This document shows, one piece after another, positions 22,887 through 35,073 of a stretch of 64,000 nt of DNA; the first letter of the stretch is position 1, and every line of letters begins with the position of its first letter. The DNA comes from Boswellia sacra (taxonomy: Eukaryota; Streptophyta; Magnoliopsida; Sapindales; Burseraceae), in assembly GCA_013180625.2 (NCBI GenBank), contig SNVD02010242.1, positions 62,001-126,000 on the forward strand, given 5' to 3'. The position numbers and the translations under genes are program-made. The notes beneath the pieces were generated by a model, which saw only the letters and a program-made list of their open reading frames with translations, searched no databases and was not told the origin of the DNA.

Positions 22887-24061
22887 GGCTGCGTTTGGTG
22901 CACCGTATAGGATTGTATAATTATTACTGTAGCAGATAGCATTGTATGGAATTGTATAGTATAGGATTAAGTAAACTCTATACTGTGTTTGGTTTATCAC
23001 TGTATTATATAATGTATAATACTATGTTTGATAAAAGATTGTATTTAACTATATTAAATTTCTTAAAATAATAAAAATGGTTTAAAATTAATAAAATATT
23101 TAAAAATATAATAATTATAAAAATTATTTATATTAAATTAATTTTTTATTTAAATATTCAATAAATTATATATATTTATTAAAATAATTCATTTAAATTT
23201 CAATAAACTAATGATTTAATATTTATTTATTTATATATGTTTAGGTATTTATTATCAAAAACTGGAACAAAAAATAAACTTTTATAATTGAAATATTTTA
23301 ATAATATAATAAAATATAATATTTTAAAATATAATAATTTTAAAAATTATTTATACTAAATTAATTTTTTAGATAATTAATTTTTTATTTAAATATTTAA
23401 TAAATTATATATATTTATTTAAATAATTTATTTAAATTTTAATAAACTAATAATTTAAATATTTATTTATATATGTTTACGGTATTTATTGTCAAAAACT
23501 GGAATAAAAAATAAAGTTGTACAATTTAAATATTTTAATAATATAATATAATATTTTAAAATATAATAATTTAAAATTATTTATATTAAATTAATTTTTT
23601 AGATAATTAATTTTTATTTAAATATTTAATAAATTATATTGATTTATTTAAATAATTTATTTAAATAATCAATAAAATAATAATTTAAATATTTATTTAT
23701 TTATATATGTTTATCGTATTTATTGTCAAAAACTGGAACAAAAAATAAAGTTATATAATTTAAATATTTTAATAATATAATATTATATTATATTATATTA
23801 TATAGAATAATATTATATTATATTATATAAAACTTATGAATTAAAAATTATATCCAACAATTCCCTATATCCTTATCCTATCCGGCCTTAACCCATGGTG
23901 GGGGGCATCATTATTTTACCTCCTTTTATGCGGTCCTTATACGGATCTTATGCAACCTTTTACTATGCTATCCACCCTTCGACCGTACCAAACATGGTAT
24001 AAAAAAATTTTATGCGAATAGTACTTTTTATACTATACTATACGGGCGGCCAAACATAGCC
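22887..24061. mobile_element. 1.2-kb AT-rich inverted-repeat element
   Basis: The left end GGCTGCGTTTGGTGCACCGT and the reverse complement of the right end GGCTATGTTTGGCCGCCCGT form imperfect terminal inverted repeats, both followed by GTATAG words. The element is bordered by the 3-bp direct repeat ATA (22884-22886 and 24062-24064). The interior is almost pure A/T with no coding capacity. A 3-bp duplication fits a PIF/Harbinger-type MITE, but the class is not certain because such a short duplication can arise by chance in AT-rich DNA. Confidence 0.8.
23050..23790. repeat. ~236-bp internal tandem repeats, three copies
   Basis: TTTATTGTCAAAAACTGGAA (first copy TTTATTATCAAAAACTGGAA), preceded by ATATATGTTTA, recurs near 23,245, 23,485 and 23,720. 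Each is followed by AAAAAATAAA and preceded by about 180 bp of similar AT-rich text. The copies are highly alike, so internal amplification enlarged the inverted-repeat element. Confidence 0.85.
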
Positions 24062-27000
24062 ATAGCGTGAAGGGGATATAACATGATGTGGGTAATGAAT
24101 TTGGATCACATTTCTTTATCACTGCGTTCTGGTAGCAACGTCTTGGAACTCTCTGAGTTGAAAGTTTAGGCAACAATGGCCTGGGGTTGGGAAGGATTTG
24201 ATTAAAAGGTACAAATGGACGCAGCAGTCACGTGGAGTGATGGATACACGCACCGTTGTCCTAAAGTCCAAATTTAAAAGAATGTTGGTACAAAGGTCAG
24301 GACAAGACGACTGAAAAGCTGAGGGGCCACATGAGCAAAACGGATTCTGATTCCCAAAGCCTTTACTCAAGTTTTTTGTGCTGTATTCCAACAAGTAGCA
24401 TTGATAGTAGCCCATGCCTTTGGTCATTGACAAAAGATCTTGTACCATACCCATCAGATCACAGCTTCAAGTCACCCAAAGATTCTCATTTGGTGCAGAT
24501 GGGGCACCATGAACCACATTGCTACATAACTCCTGGTGGCATAATCGCCTAGCTCAGGGCAGTTGGTGGGCCTTTTAGAGAGTTTTGAAAAGCAGGTTGG
24601 CCGAAACTAGGATTTTTGTGAAACAGTAACATGGGTCTTGTCCCATGCATTTGTTGAATGGTCCAAACGTTTCTGTACACTAGTTTTTCTTTTCTTTTTT
24701 GACCTTTTCTACATGTAACTTTTACTCCATAGAAAAACCAAATATTGTAAGCTCTAAAAACTCATGAATCCTTTCATCAGGTATGCGACAAACAGAACAA
24801 TCATGAATGAGAAGTTTCCTGCTTAATCATTCATCCTATCATTCACTGCATCCTCAAAAAATTACTGACCATGGCCCAGTTAATTAATTGATAATAATGT
24901 CAGATTCTAGAGGCACCATTGATCTCGAGTCTGTTCTATTGATTTAAAGTTATTATTCAAATGACTTGCGGTTGAAATTTACAAGCCTAGAACAGATCAT
25001 ATGGGTCAACCACTCTTTCGTACATGACTCTGGAATATTTTGATTGGAGAGATAAGATTCAAAGAGGGTGTAAAACAACATTTTATAAAGGACTCCGAGA
25101 GGTCGAAGATAATATTCAACCAAGCATTTAGAAAAACAATTTTATGGGAAACATCGTTGTATTCCGTTCTTATGTATCAGAAGGGAAAAACTCTAAATTT
25201 GTATATCACTTGTTAAGGTCATAGCTTTCACTAACAAAAATGTTCTAAACCTTATGCAGTTCTAATTCACTAACATAAGGTTTGGTAACGAAGAATCCCC
25301 CACACAAAACAAAGATTGAACAATTTTGGTTTTTAGTGGGCTAAATCGTTTCAGATGGGCTTAGATGTTAAATGGATAATGAATGTGGGCTTCAATGATA
25401 GGACAGACTCCCGTCTTACATTCTCACAACCTAGTCTCGAACAAATTAGCATGTGATCAAGTTCAAGCCAATCAATCTGAATGATGATAAAAAATTTTAA
25501 ATCCTCTACTGCATCACACATGATTGTCGGTTGTTCACAAACTATTTCCATGCAATAACTCAAGAATTGAGATTGGTGGTAAATATCGCTATTTCCATCG
25601 TTGAGATCAATAATTATAATCCCTTTGAACCATGCACTTAGGACGCTTATATATCTCAATATGTTTCCTAGTTTCCAAGCTCAAAACATAAATTTGGTCA
25701 TCTCTTCTAATTTTTTTGTTAATAATTGATTAATAAATAAATAACATAAGCTTAAATATTTGAATGGTTACTGTATCAACCGTATCAATGATCTTCATCC
25801 ACATCGAATCTAAACTCTTCTCTAGTATCCGATTCCAAAATGTTGTGCGCCATAGTTTCAAAACCAGTCTTTTGTTATTCGATGCTTCTTACTTTTTTTT
25901 TTTAATAGAATATATATTTTTAATCTCTCTCATCTTAGAGAACTTTTATTTTGTTTTAAATTACCGTTGATTGCGAATCACTGGATATATCCAACGACAA
26001 AATTGACGTCTTAATATTTCTGCCACCAGCTGCAAGGGCAAGGGCAACATCTACTCCAATGTGTCTCATAAATCAATCAAAGAAAACCACGCTACCACTT
26101 AAAAACTCAGAAATGGTACCCCGAGGATCTAGTTCTCAATCACAAATCAGACATGCTGAGAAAAATCTCGAGTACGAATTCTTGCAAACTCAAGAAATTT
26201 GGCTAGGCTTAATTAAGGCTTGTATTGTAATGAGTTTAACATACACTCTTCTTTATCTCAAACAAATGGTCACCCAAAGGAAATTTAGAAAGCTAGTTAG
26301 TAGATGTCAAATACCAACGATAAAAAAAGTTCATGCACAGGCTTGTCCCAGAAACATACACACCAAAAAATTTGCAGTCAGCCAACCCAATCCCAACCAT
26401 CAACCAAGGCCCACACCAGCTCTCATATTATCCCACCACAACTTAGGCCGGCAACAATTTAATCCATGTCCCTCTTTGACCTACAAAACCTCTTCCCACA
26501 GGGGTACTTGCTCTTTCATTGTTGAAAAACTCTGAAAAAGAACCCTCAGAATTAAAAAAAAAAAAAGGCAGCGGAGAGAGGCCTTATTAAAACAAGTACA
26601 GCCCCATTGCCTTCTATTAATTTTTTCAATAAAAAAAATCCTTCTGAATTCAATTATAAGAGCAATTATCTTTCCCCTCCTGGAACTTCTTGTAGAGAAA
26701 GGTGTCAACACTCTTCCTTATCTTAACAAAGTACCAGAGTCCACTCCACTTATCATGAGAATTTACTCCTTGTAATTCCAAAGCCTAAAGCTGATCTTCC
26801 ATTGGTAAAAAATTGCATCACAACATGGACTGACTAGGACCATGTCAAGATTGTCCAACATAAGGGTATGTGTGACTGCAAATTCACCAACTGGCCTAGA
26901 TGGATATTCTTGGTTTATTGGAGGTCTACTCCTCGATATTCGGGTGTGACTATTTTAAGCAGTTGTAAACAGACACCTGTTTTAAAAATTGCCTAGTGAA

Positions 27001-27436
27001 AATTGAAGTCTAAGAAACTTCTTTGGTTGAAGAAACATAAAGCACTTCTCCCTGCCATTTACTTCATGGGTTAAAAAGCAAAGGTATCAACCATTAATAC
27101 CCTTACTTTCAATTTGCAGGGCAATAGAACTAATCTGCAACCACTGCAGGGATGGTATAGTAGGAAAAGAAAGCAGAGTCTAATAAAACTTGGTTGTTCC
27201 ATCACCCAACCTCTAAGGACAACCTCAATGATCTTAGAGCTTGCATAAGTAAACTTAGAAAACAAGAATCAAAAGTACACCTTCTCATTTCACTACTCTA
27301 TATAAGCTGGGAATAGCAACACCAGAGAAAAGTACACATAAGTACATTAATATTGTAGAAATTCTTAGTCATAAGTAGCCCTTGGCCCCAGCATTGAGGT
27401 CAAGGGTTCTAATCCTCTTGGACACTAACATGTGAC

Positions 27437-27469
<33 letters not shown>

Positions 27470-28244
27470 ATTTTCTGGCTACCAGACTTGTAAGGTGTAA
27501 CATAGAACATTGTAGAAAGGCTGCTAGGTTTCTAGCACCCAACTTCGTACTTATCAATGCCATTTCTCTTTTACAACAATATAGCACCTTCTACAAGCTC
27601 GGATTGCTAGTTTCAACAAATTAAGAGAATGAATAGAAATTCCAACTGAGTCATCTCTAAATGTGTATCTAAAGAAAAACATTCCTACTTCTGACAACAA
27701 TCAGCTAAAACAAGGTACTAAAGTTATTTTCACTATGTTCATACTTATGCTAAGTATTAGCCAAAAATCATCTCCACGCACATAGTTACACTATAATTAA
27801 AGATGAATATAGTGAAGAAAATAAGAAGAAATTTATGTGGTTCTTTGAAGCATCACATTCATTTCTAGCAACAGACACAAAAGCAAATATATGGAATGAA
27901 GCTACAAAATCAAATAATATAAGTAAAACTATATCGGAACCATTCAAAATACAGTTTGCCCCATGTTCAGACAAACATAAAAGCATTATGTTTACAGCAT
28001 CACTAACCAAAATATCAAAGATACCTCTACTTTCAAAATTATATCATGGTAACACTATGAAAGCTCTCATAAGGCATATACAAGGACATGCTAAGAAAAA
28101 ACCTGGATTAAGCCCAAGAAGGTAGTAACCACAGCTCGACCTCACAGATTCACCCTCCTCCGACATACCATCCAAAATACTACGACGGTGCAGCCCCTAA
28201 CCGGGTGCAGCTTGACAGGGCAACGCATCACAATGAAAAGAGCC
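24062..28244. other. Intergenic region upstream to NFS1 3' end
   Basis: No gene is supported. The open frames here (24,119-24,454 minus; 26,059-26,535 plus) lack motifs and show no convincing splice or codon signal. A (TA)n run lies near 27,438-27,462, just after a tRNA B-box-like word (GGGTTCTAATCCTC, about 27,404-27,417). The last few hundred bases are probably NFS1 3' UTR. Confidence 0.5.
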
Positions 28245-29624
28245 TCAATGTTGAGTCCATTGAATCTGCTTAATATCAATCCCTTCTTTCACCATCTCAT
28301 AAAGCGGGCTCATTTCCCTCAATTTCTCAACCTGCTTCACCGTAAGCTCAATAGCCCTATCAACCTCAGCCTCCGTGGTAAACCTCCCAATTCCAAACCG
28401 AATGGAAGTATGAGCCATATCCTCATCCACTCCCAAAGCCCTTAAAACATAAGATGGCTCCAAACTTGCACTAGTGCAAGCACTCCCACTCGACACCGCC
28501 ACCTCCTTTAACCCCATTAACAAGCTCTCCCCCTCAACATAAGCAAATGACAAGTTCAAATTCCCCGCATATCTCCTCTCCATACTCCCATTTATCACCA
28601 CCCCATCAATTTTCCCCCTAATTCCATTCAACAACCGGTCTTGCAATGCACTTATCCTCCTATGATCGTACTCCATTTCCTTCTTCGCTATCTCACAGGC
28701 TGAGCCGAACCCCACAATCAACGGGGTGGCAAGAGTCCCACTCCTTATCCCTCTCTCTTGCCCACCTCCATTTATCAATGGCTCGACCCGAATTCTCGGT
28801 CTCCGCCTCATGTACAAAGCTCCAATCCCTTTTGGCCCATAAACTTTATGTCCACTCAACGACATCAAACTCACATTCCATTTATTCACATCGACAGGAA
28901 TCTTCCCCAACGCCTGCGCTGCATCCGTGTGAAACGGAATATTGAATTCCCTGCAAATTTCACCTATCTCTTCCATAGGCTGAATCACTCCTATCTCGTT
29001 ATTAACCGCCATAACGGAAATCAACCCAGTGTCAGGCCGGATAGCGGCTCGGAGTTCGTCCAAATTGACAATCCCATCCGACCCCACTCGCAAATAAGTA
29101 ATTTCAAATCCTTCCTGCTGAAGGTGCCGGCAGGAATCGAGAACACACTTGTGCTCCGTCTGTGTGGTGATGACGTGGCGCTTCTTTTCCTTGTAAAAGT
29201 GCATGACTCCTTTGACGGAGATGTTGTTGGACTCGGTTGCTCCCGAGGTGAAGATTATTTCCTTCGGCGAAGCACCGATAAGATCCGCTATCTGAGCGCG
29301 GGCGGTTTCCACGGCGTGGTCTGACTCCCAGCCATAAAAGTGGGTCCGAGAGTGAGGGTTACCGTAACGTACAAGGTAAAACGGCAACATCGCGTCCAGG
29401 ACACGTGGATCGACGGGAGTGGTCGCTTGCATGTCAAGGTAGAGAGGACGGCCAGCGATTTTCACGCCCTTCATGGAAATCCCATCTTGCTCCTCGAAGG
29501 TATCATATGTTGGAGTAACGGCGGCAGCCGCCGCCGTCGAGAAGGGGCGGAGAGTGGGGGTTTTGCCAGCCTTGGTTAGGGTTTGGCGGAGAGTTGAAGC
29601 AAGAAGCTTGGAGGCCATTTTCAA
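28245..29624 (-). CDS. NFS1: Mitochondrial cysteine desulfurase NFS1
   Basis: Intronless 459-aa frame. The N-terminal ~35 residues are rich in Ala, Ser, Thr, Arg and Lys with few acids, a typical mitochondrial presequence. The fold-type I aminotransferase-like domain follows. Key features: TSGATESNN (127-134) for PLP phosphate binding, HTDAAQ with D234 facing the PLP ring, [10 protein letters not shown] with the PLP Schiff-base K260, the mobile catalytic cysteine C383 in [14 protein letters not shown], and the C-terminal IKQIQW tail used for ISU scaffold binding. The enzyme converts cysteine to alanine and passes persulfide sulfur to ISU with ISD11 and frataxin, starting mitochondrial Fe-S cluster assembly. 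Length matches plant NFS1 (about 450 aa). A second ATG at codon 3 could also start translation. Confidence 0.97.
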   Translation of the reverse strand: MKMASKLLASTLRQTLTKAGKTPTLRPFSTAAAAAVTPTYDTFEEQDGISMKGVKIAGRPLYLDMQATTPVDPRVLDAMLPFYLVRYGNPHSRTHFYGWESDHAVETARAQIADLIGASPKEIIFTSGATESNNISVKGVMHFYKEKKRHVITTQTEHKCVLDSCRHLQQEGFEITYLRVGSDGIVNLDELRAAIRPDTGLISVMAVNNEIGVIQPMEEIGEICREFNIPFHTDAAQALGKIPVDVNKWNVSLMSLSGHKVYGPKGIGALYMRRRPRIRVEPLINGGGQERGIRSGTLATPLIVGFGSACEIAKKEMEYDHRRISALQDRLLNGIRGKIDGVVINGSMERRYAGNLNLSFAYVEGESLLMGLKEVAVSSGSACTSASLEPSYVLRALGVDEDMAHTSIRFGIGRFTTEAEVDRAIELTVKQVEKLREMSPLYEMVKEGIDIKQIQWTQH

Positions 29625-30060
29625 TCTCTTGTTTTCCCCTCTCCTTAGCTTGATGGTACCGCAAGGTTAAAGTTTTGACAAATCACGAGGGTTGGGGTGA
29701 AGCGTTAAGGTCACCGACCGTTGGATCGCGAGCGATCGACAGTACGCCACGTGTCCTTCTTAAATAAGATCGTCGAGTTTGAGATTGACATTTGACTGGC
29801 CATCAGCAAGTGAGTAGTCACTAATAAATGACATCAATGATAAGGCTCCACCGCCTTTCTCAAATTTAAGTTAAAACGACAGCGTTTCATAGGAATACGA
29901 CATCGTTAAGTGCCGGAATTTAAACCGGTGTGTACATTTATATATATGATATGATTCACGAAGACCTGGTGGCTGGAACGCTCGGGGGTTATATATTTTA
30001 TTCTAAGAAGAGCGATAGATATATTTGTGGTGTGAAAAGGAGTCTACATTAAATTTCAGA
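29625..30060. promoter_or_regulatory. Shared divergent promoter region
   Basis: About 0.4 kb separates the NFS1 start codon (minus) from the likely 5' UTR of the plus-strand acidic-protein gene. It contains a G-box CACGTG at 29748-29753 inside GCCACGTGTCC. The spacing suggests a bidirectional promoter; no TATA box is obvious on the NFS1 side. Confidence 0.55.
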
Positions 30061-30295
30061 TCCAATCTGGAGGAATAAAATCATTTTCTCTTCACGCCAA
30101 AACACAAAACAAGAAATCTTGTGTCAGTTTCCAAGCTCGCTCAATCATTTCCTACATGCACACATTCCAGTCGCTCCATTGGCCAAGCATACTTGTTTCT
30201 ATTTGTCTTCACTGTTCAGCATCTTAAATTTCTCCGACGTCCAAAAAGGCTACTTTTTCTCTTTCTTCATCTTTGTGGGGGCTGAATTTTTCTGG

Positions 30296-31025
30296 GTATG
30301 TCTCATTTAAACATTTTGAATTTCCTTTTATAACATGGTATCTGTTATACGCTGCTGCTTTTTAGTTGTTTGAGGTTTCGTGTCGGTGCAACTGTTCAAG
30401 CGTAGATGTGGATCTGTTTATGATTGTTATTGCTTTTAACTGTTGTTTGTTGAATGTAATTCAGTTAATGTGATGGAGTTGGTAAGAGTTAGTGGGTTTG
30501 GTTCATTATTGGGATTTTACTGTGGGAAAACGCGTATTGGTTTTTCTCTACTTTAATTTCTCTAAACTGAATTTTGTTCCTGAGGGAGGGTAAGATCTCT
30601 GTTTATATGGAATGTTAAGTGGTGGTACCGATATCGGATGCTGTAATTTGTTGTCTCCAGCAGCTTTTACTGTCTCTGTAGATCAGCTAAAGTTGCTACA
30701 CGATAATTGTATGCAACATGTGAAACTAAGATGTATTTCTGGAATTAGTGGGGAGGATCATTGACTTAGAAGCTACCTTTGTGTGTGGAAGTCTCAATTT
30801 TTGGTTTGTTTAATTTAATAATTTTCGGTAAAGCACGGATCTGTGATCAGTTTTGGTTTTACATTGGTGTCTTTGGGTGTGGGTTTGGTGATTTTATACT
30901 GCAGTACAGGTAGGTGGAAATATTCTATTCTTATATACTTGGAATTGTATTAGAATGTAAGAAGTTGATACCTTTTACATGTTTTTTAATTGGAGATGAA
31001 GATTGACATTGGTTGAAAATTGCAG
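30296..31025 (+). other. Predicted 5' UTR intron of the acidic membrane-protein gene
   Basis: Donor TCTGG/GTATGT at 30296 and acceptor AAATTGCAG/TGG ending at 31025 define a 730-bp intron with a T-rich body. The first exon (about 30,060-30,295) is non-coding, CT-rich leader. The start codon lies 21 bases after the acceptor. Introns in plant leaders often raise expression. Confidence 0.65.
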
Positions 31026-31045
31026 TGGCTCGAACGAAATTCATC

Positions 31046-33289
31046 ATGTTCAGGTCACCACCTGCCAGAAACCAAAGATCAAAGGGCTTCAAGGTGAAGC
31101 ATGCTGTACAACTGTGTCTTCTGCTTGGTGTCTGCATCTGGTTGCTTTACCAAGTGCGGCATTCTCACGAGAAGAAAGCTGAATTTGAGCAAAGCGCAAA
31201 AGCTGGGAATGAAATCATAAAGTTAGGGAGAAAGGACCTCCCTCGAGGGGAGGACACTATAATCAGAGATGCAAGACACAAGGAGGAGGATGAAGATGAA
31301 GAACAAAGCAAAGCCCAGGAGAGTATTGATGCAGGAAGAGGGGGCACCAGTGATGAGATAAATGGTCACGGTCAAGATAAGAAAGAAGAGGAAGCTGAGA
31401 ATAGAGAAGATACCATAGATAGAGAGAAGGATGGAGAAGAGAACAAGGGGAGTGGGGAAAGCCAAGACAATAACATCGAAGAGAATGGGGAAGACAAAGA
31501 GAAAGAAGAAAGCAGTGAAAATAATGCTGAAGAGAGCAAGGAGAACGATAGTGAAGACAAAGAGAAAGAAGAAAGCAATGAAAATAACATTGAAGAGGGC
31601 AAGGAGAAGGATAGTGAAGACAAAGAGAAAGAAGAAAGCAATGAGAATAACACTGAAGAGAGCAAGCAGAAGGATGGTGAAATTAAAGTGAAAGAAGAAA
31701 GCAACGAAAATAAGACTGAAGAAAGCAAGGAGAAGGATAGTGAAGACATGAAGAAAGAAGAAGGCAAAGAAAATAACACTGAAGAGAGCAAGGAGAAGGA
31801 CAGTGAAGACAAGGAGAATGGAGAGAGCAATGAAAATAACATTGAAGGAACCAACGAGACAAGTAGTGTAGACAAGGGGAATGAAGAGAGCAAGGAGAAT
31901 CACACTGATGAGAGCAGACAGGAGGAGAGTGATGAGAACAAAGAGAAAGATAGTGAATTAAAGGAAACTGAAGATAAGGCAAATGATGAGAACAAAAGTC
32001 AAGAGAAGGAAAATATGGAGAGTCAAGAACAAGCAATAAAGGAGGTTGGAGAAGAAAGTAAAGGAGAAGAGACACAAGAGGTTGAAGGCAAGACAGAGAA
32101 TTCAGGTACATCTCAAGAGCACTTCCACGATGAAAATGGTAGTAACGATGAGGAAGCAAGAGAGAAACATTACAAGGGGGATGATGCCTCCAGTGAAGTA
32201 GTCCATGAAACTCAAATTACGACAGCCGAAAATGGTCAAGGAGAATCACAGAATCGCAAAGAGGTGGAGCAGCAAGGCAATAATGAAAATAGTCAACAAG
32301 AGAAATCAGTCTCACATGTGCAAGAAACTGGAACAATTGAGAAGAATGATTCTACAAATAAAACCACCAGTGATGAGGGTGTTCGTGAAAATACTGAGTC
32401 AGAATCAAATCGTGCATCTAATTCTTCAACTGAGACAGAATCTAGTGAGCAGCAATCAGGCTCCAAATCAATGGATGTTAGTGTAGAAACGCATGATTCG
32501 TCCTCACAAAATGGGATTGATATGACTCAGAATCAAAATGAAACAGTGGATAACAATTCTAAAGGCGATGACTCTACCCCTGAAAATGTTGTGCTAAAGC
32601 AAACGGAGAAATCTTTCTCGGACACCAATGGTGAGCAGTCACATTTGAACACAACACATTCCACAACTGACAATGAACATTCAGCTAACGGCGAGTCCAA
32701 AGAATCATCTACTAATGCTGAAAATGTATCTTCTGGAGAAGACAAAAATTCTGGGGAGGGGACACGAGAAAATGTTCTTTTATTGAACACAAATGACAAT
32801 GGAGATGCAGGCCAGAAGGAACATGCTGACTCTTCAAACCATCAAGAGAAAGACACATCATCAAATGATAACGGAGATGGCAGTCAGAACGAACAGGCTG
32901 CTTCTTCAAGCCCTCAAGAGAAAGACACATCATCAAACACCGATGAAGGCCAGAGTGGGAATAACAATGCTGCCCAGAGCTTCGCAAATGACAATATAGA
33001 TGCAGGACAGAAAGATCAAGCTGTTTCTTCTGATTCTTCTCCACCCCAAGAAGAGAAAGAAGCGTCATCAAACACAGATGGGAACGCCAATAGAAGCCAG
33101 AGTGATTCTTCCAATTCTTCCTCTTCTCAAAGTGAAAAAGAGGCATCACCAAACACAGATGCTGACACCAATACAAGCCAGAGTGATTCTTCAGTTACTC
33201 AAGAAGAAAAAGAGGCTCGTACCGATTTGGGTACCTTACCGGAGACCGGTACTCAGGGAAATAACAATGAAAATGCAGCTGCGGAGTAA
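31046..33289 (+). CDS. Single-pass membrane protein with long acidic repeat domain
   Basis: 747 aa when started at the ATG at 31046. The frame is open further upstream, but that part lies in or next to the intron acceptor. The N-terminus is basic (RNQRSKGFKVKH), followed by one transmembrane segment at residues about 20-37 (LCLLLGVCIWLLYQV). The rest is Glu/Lys/Asn/Ser/Asp-rich and predicted disordered. Residues about 150-296 hold seven 21-residue repeats of the form KEKEESNENNTEESKEKDSED. A second, Ser/Gln/Asn-rich repeat region fills the last ~150 residues (AGQKEHADSSNHQEKDTSSN-like). The layout fits a plant family often labelled dentin sialophosphoprotein-like by composition only. The function is unknown, and a type II Golgi or ER membrane topology is inferred. 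Confidence 0.88.
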   Translation: MFRSPPARNQRSKGFKVKHAVQLCLLLGVCIWLLYQVRHSHEKKAEFEQSAKAGNEIIKLGRKDLPRGEDTIIRDARHKEEDEDEEQSKAQESIDAGRGGTSDEINGHGQDKKEEEAENREDTIDREKDGEENKGSGESQDNNIEENGEDKEKEESSENNAEESKENDSEDKEKEESNENNIEEGKEKDSEDKEKEESNENNTEESKQKDGEIKVKEESNENKTEESKEKDSEDMKKEEGKENNTEESKEKDSEDKENGESNENNIEGTNETSSVDKGNEESKENHTDESRQEESDENKEKDSELKETEDKANDENKSQEKENMESQEQAIKEVGEESKGEETQEVEGKTENSGTSQEHFHDENGSNDEEAREKHYKGDDASSEVVHETQITTAENGQGESQNRKEVEQQGNNENSQQEKSVSHVQETGTIEKNDSTNKTTSDEGVRENTESESNRASNSSTETESSEQQSGSKSMDVSVETHDSSSQNGIDMTQNQNETVDNNSKGDDSTPENVVLKQTEKSFSDTNGEQSHLNTTHSTTDNEHSANGESKESSTNAENVSSGEDKNSGEGTRENVLLLNTNDNGDAGQKEHADSSNHQEKDTSSNDNGDGSQNEQAASSSPQEKDTSSNTDEGQSGNNNAAQSFANDNIDAGQKDQAVSSDSSPPQEEKEASSNTDGNANRSQSDSSNSSSSQSEKEASPNTDADTNTSQSDSSVTQEEKEARTDLGTLPETGTQGNNNENAAAE
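31493..31933 (+). repeat. 63-bp coding tandem repeat, seven units
   Basis: GACAAAGAGAAAGAAGAAAGC starts, read as its first 20 bases, at 31493, 31556 and 31619, an exact 63-bp period, with later more diverged units. It encodes the 21-residue acidic repeat. Its purine-rich strand leaves long, stop-free antisense frames that are not genes. Confidence 0.9.
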
Positions 33290-34739
33290 ACATTTTTGAT
33301 GATCTGGATGGTACCGTATGTTACACAGTTGTTCATTCATTTTGTTTTCTTGTTCTTTCCAAGGTGATTGAGGAAGTTTGTAGTCTTCTTTGTGGGAAAC
33401 CCTGTGCTATGTTGCATTAACAATGTCTAGAAATTATCAGTTAAAACTTATTAATTGGTAAAGGTGATATTATGTACGAGTGAAATCAGTTTCCGACGTA
33501 GAATTAGACTCAGTTTATGGTACCAAGCAAACATATAAATCTCCTTTTGAGTTGTGATTTCAAATTTATAACTCTCGTTTCCAGCTTTCAGGAAAGTGCT
33601 CAATGTTTCATCAGTTTGCTGGATGATTCATTGCTTCTGAATTTGAAATAGAGTCATGTGCTCTGTCCTGGGTCGGTGACAGTGAAGCTTGTAATACACG
33701 ACATGGGCGTCTGTTATCATATTAAATAGAAATGATAATGCTCTTTGAACTAAAATTGACGTTGAAAATCCATCAAACCAATGTCTACCTCATTGGAAAA
33801 TAACCCAACTTGTACCTTAACTTCCTTCCACGTCCCAACCTTCGCTGGTTTGACAACATTTAACTTCTCTTTTATGTTTGATTTACGAGTGTGCTGTGTC
33901 TACTTCGGAATTGGGTTGACATGAATGTATTTGGAATAGGTGTTTGGTTTATAAGGGAATTGAATGGATGCACATCCAGTAGCATGTCTACTTCAGAATT
34001 TGGTTGACATGAATTTATTGGGAATAGCTATTTTTCCGAATTGATTGAATTGAGATTAAGAAGGTCTATTTCATTTTTAGCATCCAGGTTTTTTCACTAT
34101 CTGTCGCAGAGTATGGTACCATGGCAATTCCTTCATCATCTTCTTCTACATTTCTCTCTTTCCTTACCCTATTTTTATTCCTAATATCTATATCACCATA
34201 AATCTTAAATAAGAATTTAAAACACAATAATTTAAATTTAAGTTATTTTCAAAACCAATTATATAAAGATTATAAAATATTTAATTGGCGTTATGTATAT
34301 CGAAAAAATTGCTTGAGATACGAGGAAAAAAATTCTTTATATTGAAATAAGATTTCTTTTTCGATGATTGTGTTAAATTCGACCAATCAATCTTTACCTA
34401 CAACGAATATATATATATATATATATATATGAGGAATTTTTATAATGTTTTCCGACATTACAAGTATTAGGTTGTGTTTTTAAAATTTTTGTTTTTAAAA
34501 TTTTAAAAGGACGTGTGATTGATTTTAAATTGTTTAAATTTTAAATAGTATATATAATTGATATTAATTTAAATGTATTTAAAAATATGTGCTTTCAGAA
34601 AACAGAATTCTAAAAATGTTAACTAACAGACCCAGTTTCTTAATGTTGTATCAACTGAATTCTCATAACAAACTGCATCTTGTACTATTAACTTGTCCAA
34701 GTGAAAGAATATATTAGAGGTTACACAGCCAGAGCAATG
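33290..34739. other. 3' UTR and intergenic region
   Basis: The 3' UTR of the acidic-protein gene probably occupies the first ~400 bp. No other gene is seen. An (AT)n run lies near 34,408-34,430. Confidence 0.6.
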
Positions 34740-35073
34740 TGTCACGAGCTTAGAAGTTGTGCAGTACGCTCGTGCGGCACTTAGGCAACTCGAACCCAAA
34801 AGTTGCTAAGTAAGCCTTGATTGTTGGCTTGCTTCACTTAGGAAGAAGCTTGAGAGGCTAGGATCGTTGAGCTTAAGAGTTTTACGGCAAAGAGAAGAGA
34901 AGTGCTTAGAAGGTTAGGAACAAGTGTTGCTAGGAAAGAAGGCTTTTGTATTGCTTGAGAACTCTTTACAAAGGCTTGTTTTTCGATGCTTTACAATTGA
35001 GCCTTGGAGGGATATTTATAGTGAACCTCCTCCTTAATGGACGACCGAGATTTAATACATCCGACGGCCGTAA
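34740..35073 (-). mobile_element. Truncated reverse-oriented chromovirus LTR (probable E2 3' LTR)
   Basis: It starts TGTCACGAGCTTAGAAG, the reverse complement of the LTR terminus, and follows the 510-bp LTR for 334 bp before breaking at GACGGCCGTAAT, directly against the forward E1 LTR. The first ~176 bp of the LTR are lost. AATG on its left (34736-34739) equals AATG right of the E2 5' LTR (44673-44676), supporting that both are outer ends of one insertion. Confidence 0.85.

Noticed and set aside
24119..24552. Overlapping frames on both strands
   Set aside because: Neither shows family motifs; the cysteines in the minus frame have no known spacing.
26059..26535. 158-aa plus-strand frame
   Set aside because: No recognised motif, low-complexity Pro/Gln/His end, no promoter or splice context; long enough to arise by chance.
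27404..27417. tRNA-like B box GGGTTCTAATCCTC
   Set aside because: No acceptor stem, anticodon arm or A box could be built around it; at most a SINE relic.
28758..29324. 188-aa plus-strand frame
   Set aside because: It lies fully antisense inside the conserved NFS1 coding region, has no family motif, and is explained by codon bias of NFS1.
31223..31903. 226-aa and 173-aa antisense frames, hydrophobic or Ser/Leu-rich
   Set aside because: They are mirror frames of the purine-rich 63-bp repeat in the acidic-protein gene. Their periodic composition follows the repeat and they have no separate support.
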